The position numbers and the translations under genes are program-made. From an uncultured Alphaproteobacteria bacterium (GTDB lineage: Bacteria > Pseudomonadota > Alphaproteobacteria > RF32 > CAG-239): a stretch of 64,000 bases of DNA. Below the pieces are notes generated by a model. That model did not search any database and was not told where the DNA came from. It saw only the letters and a list, made by a program, of their open reading frames with translations. The DNA is taken from the NCBI GenBank assembly GCA_944393725.1, contig CALYBC010000025.1, positions 1-64,000 on the forward strand. Direction: 5' to 3'. This document shows, piece by piece, positions 62,798 to 64,000 of the stretch (its first letter is position 1; each line of letters begins with the position of its first letter).

Positions 62798-62873
62798 TGG
62801 TGGAGGTAAGCGGGATCGAACCGCTGACCTAATGATTGCGAACCATTCGCTCTCCCAACTGAGCTATACCCCC
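62798..62873 (-). tRNA. tRNA-Ala (anticodon CGC)
   Basis: 76 bases including CCA. The acceptor stem has the G3-U70 pair that marks alanine tRNA. The anticodon loop is TTCGCAA, giving CGC, which reads GCG. Confidence 0.95.
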
Positions 62874-62877
62874 AAAA

Positions 62878-63015
62878 AAATGACTTGTTATCAGGTCGAG
62901 CGACGCCTTGGGTACCTAAATTTCGCAAGCAATCGCTGTCGCTGATTTTGCTCAATTAAGGTAGCCAAGATGTTACAGACAAAATCAACAAACTTTTGTT
63001 GATTTTACTTAGCCA
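62878..63015. other. 138-base insert between tRNA-Ala(CGC) and a copy of its 5' part
   Basis: No gene. It contains a perfect 12-base palindromic arm pair (62981-62992 with 62995-63006) and an imperfect inverted repeat around TTGGGTACC and GGTAGCCAA. It is flanked by a 25-base direct repeat (62853-62877 and 63016-63040) derived from the tRNA 5' end. Confidence 0.6.
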
Positions 63016-63040
63016 TCCCAACTGAGCTATACCCCCAAAA
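63016..63040 (-). repeat. Duplicated 5' fragment of tRNA-Ala(CGC)
   Basis: 25 bases identical to the first 20 or so bases of the tRNA and its 5' flank (62853-62877), in the same orientation. It stops being a tRNA after the D-arm. Confidence 0.8.
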
Positions 63041-63043
63041 AAC

Positions 63044-63072
63044 AAAAGGCTCGCTTTGGAAACGAGCCTTTT
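63044..63072 (-). terminator. Terminator of tRNA-Ala(GGC)
   Basis: A 10-base perfect stem AAAAGGCTCG / CGAGCCTTTT with a 9-base loop, 7 bases after the tRNA 3' end. Confidence 0.85.
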
Positions 63073-63079
63073 AAAAGAT

Positions 63080-63155
<76 letters not shown>

Positions 63156-63278
63156 AAAGTTGTGAGCAAGTTAATAAATTTTTGCATAAAAGTCAAGCGT
63201 AAAAAATGCTGTACAAAACAATATTTAGCCTATATAAAAACACTCAAAGAAAAAATTATTAACTCAAATATATATTGT

Positions 63279-63893
63279 ATGAAAAAACTTATTATTTTAT
63301 TCGGAGCTCCCGGCTCTGGCAAAGGATTACTCGGGGATGTATTGACAGAAAAAACCGGTATTACCAAAATTTCTACCGGCGATATTTTGCGTGAAGAGGT
63401 AAAAAAGGATACCCCCATAGGTAAAAAGGTAGCCAGTTTTATCTCATCAGGGTCATTGGTAGAAGATTCCGTTATCAATCCGATTTTAGATATCTTTATG
63501 CAAACCGAAGGGGATATTTTGCTTGATGGTTATCCACGCAATTTTTCACAGTTAAAATACCTGAAAAACAAAGTAAAAAAAGACTATCAGGTAATATGTG
63601 TTCATGTTAATCCGTCGGAAAAACTTATATTATCGCGTATCGGGCAGCGAAGAGTTTGTTCAAAATGCGGTACGACCCAATTTGCCGGCAACGGCAAGTG
63701 TACCAGATGTAGCGGAGACTTGGTTGTTCGCGATGATGACAAATGGATAAAAAACCGTATCACCTATTACAATCGGGTGATAAAACCGATTTTACCGGAT
63801 TTGATGGCTTGGAGCGAGATTTCCATAATTTTTAAGGGAACCGAAAGTGAAAAAAATGCCGAAATAATCAAACAGATTATGGCACAATGCTAA
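63279..63893 (+). CDS. adk: Adenylate kinase
   Basis: 204 residues. GAPGSGKG (about 9-16), the AMP-binding STGDILREEV, DGYPRNFSQ (usually DGFPR) and a zinc-type LID with CSKCG and CTRCSG. It interconverts AMP, ADP and ATP. The start at 63279 puts the P-loop at its normal place; the longer reading frame would run through tRNA-Ala and is not real. No Shine-Dalgarno is visible before the ATG, so translation may start without one. A strong terminator follows. Confidence 0.88.
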   Translation: MKKLIILFGAPGSGKGLLGDVLTEKTGITKISTGDILREEVKKDTPIGKKVASFISSGSLVEDSVINPILDIFMQTEGDILLDGYPRNFSQLKYLKNKVKKDYQVICVHVNPSEKLILSRIGQRRVCSKCGTTQFAGNGKCTRCSGDLVVRDDDKWIKNRITYYNRVIKPILPDLMAWSEISIIFKGTESEKNAEIIKQIMAQC

Positions 63894-63894
63894 C

Positions 63895-63935
63895 AAAAAG
63901 CATATTCTCTCTTGTTAGAGAGAATATGCTTTTTT
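63895..63935. terminator. Bidirectional terminator after adk
   Basis: A 17-base stem (63895-63911 with 63918-63934) with a 6-base loop and a T run; A-rich on the other side, so it could also end the partial gene at 63938. Confidence 0.85.
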
Positions 63936-63937
63936 CT

Positions 63938-64000
63938 TTAAGAATCACCGGGTTTTCGCTGATTTCCTGTTTTAGATTCCAAAGACCAACTCATCAACAG
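63938..64000 (-). CDS. Possible C-terminal end of a gene running into the window (partial)
   Basis: The minus strand reads 20 codons to a TAA at 63938: LLMSWSLESKTGNQRKPGDS. It converges on adk with the shared terminator between, as a real gene end would. Too short for a family call. Confidence 0.3.
   Translation of the reverse strand: MLMSWSLESKTGNQRKPGDS

Overview
The window looks like the chromosome of an AT-rich, anaerobic, probably host- or gut-associated alphaproteobacterium. Gene order supports this: lptF-lptD-surA-rsmA; maf-rng-yacG; dksA next to a fliX-like gene; dnaQ-coaE | origin-like gap | rho-mnmE-mnmG-...-rsmG-parA-parB; an IalB-like gene next to rlmN; lpoA-like | rsmI-yraN. 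Further support comes from a DksA with one zinc-finger cysteine, CtrA-type boxes in the origin-like gap, and parS sites near parAB. A trimeric NADH-linked [FeFe] hydrogenase (hydCBA) and its maturase gene hydF point to fermentative hydrogen metabolism without oxygen. TGA is used as a normal stop.

Layout. 1-350: left end of an IS200-type element running out of the window. 389-4315: hydCBA. 4482-9654: LPS export, outer-membrane chaperone and rRNA methylase genes. 9856-9930: tRNA-Gly. 9989-14942: MacA-MacB-TolC type efflux with a TM2 protein. 15021-19068: a five-gene operon of a Tat-signal aldo/keto reductase with ferredoxin tail, a secreted flavodoxin, a membrane polyferredoxin with an internal twin-arginine segment, tatA and tatC. 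19256-19346: tRNA-Ser. 20033-21004: gpsA. 21068-25555: large Pmp-like autotransporter. 25794-28720: yacG, rng, maf, dksA, fliX-like. 28733-31571: prepilin and small secreted proteins. 31568-33580: HAD phosphatase, dnaQ, coaE. 33581-34060: probable oriC. 34061-44035: rho to parB. 44051-49965: FTR-like protein, membrane nuclease, tsaE, hprK, mlaEF, radA, cvpA. 49973-52480: second autotransporter. 52609-55331: recR, ybaB, dnaX, SRP RNA. 55384-61422: lpoA-like, rsmI, yraN, rlmN, IalB-like, cca, BOF protein. 61498-62706: hydF. 62798-63155: two tRNA-Ala genes with tRNA debris. 63279-63893: adenylate kinase.

How the parts fit. HydF matures the H-cluster that HydA needs. The 15-19 kb operon reads as a self-contained extracytoplasmic redox chain: cytoplasmic ferredoxin-type electrons would enter two cytoplasmic clusters of the polyferredoxin, cross a NapH-like membrane core, leave through four clusters placed outside by a Tat-dependent segment, and reach the exported flavodoxin and reductase; the same operon encodes TatA and TatC. 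This is the most unusual system in the window, and its substrate is unknown. The 33-44 kb block looks like the origin/partition region, with DnaA-box-like and CtrA-box-like motifs at 33.6-34.0 kb and two parS copies in mnmG and rsmG.

All calls come from reading sequence and translated proteins without database searches. Start sites were moved from the longest reading frame where a ribosome binding site, signal peptide or stop/start overlap favoured another codon.
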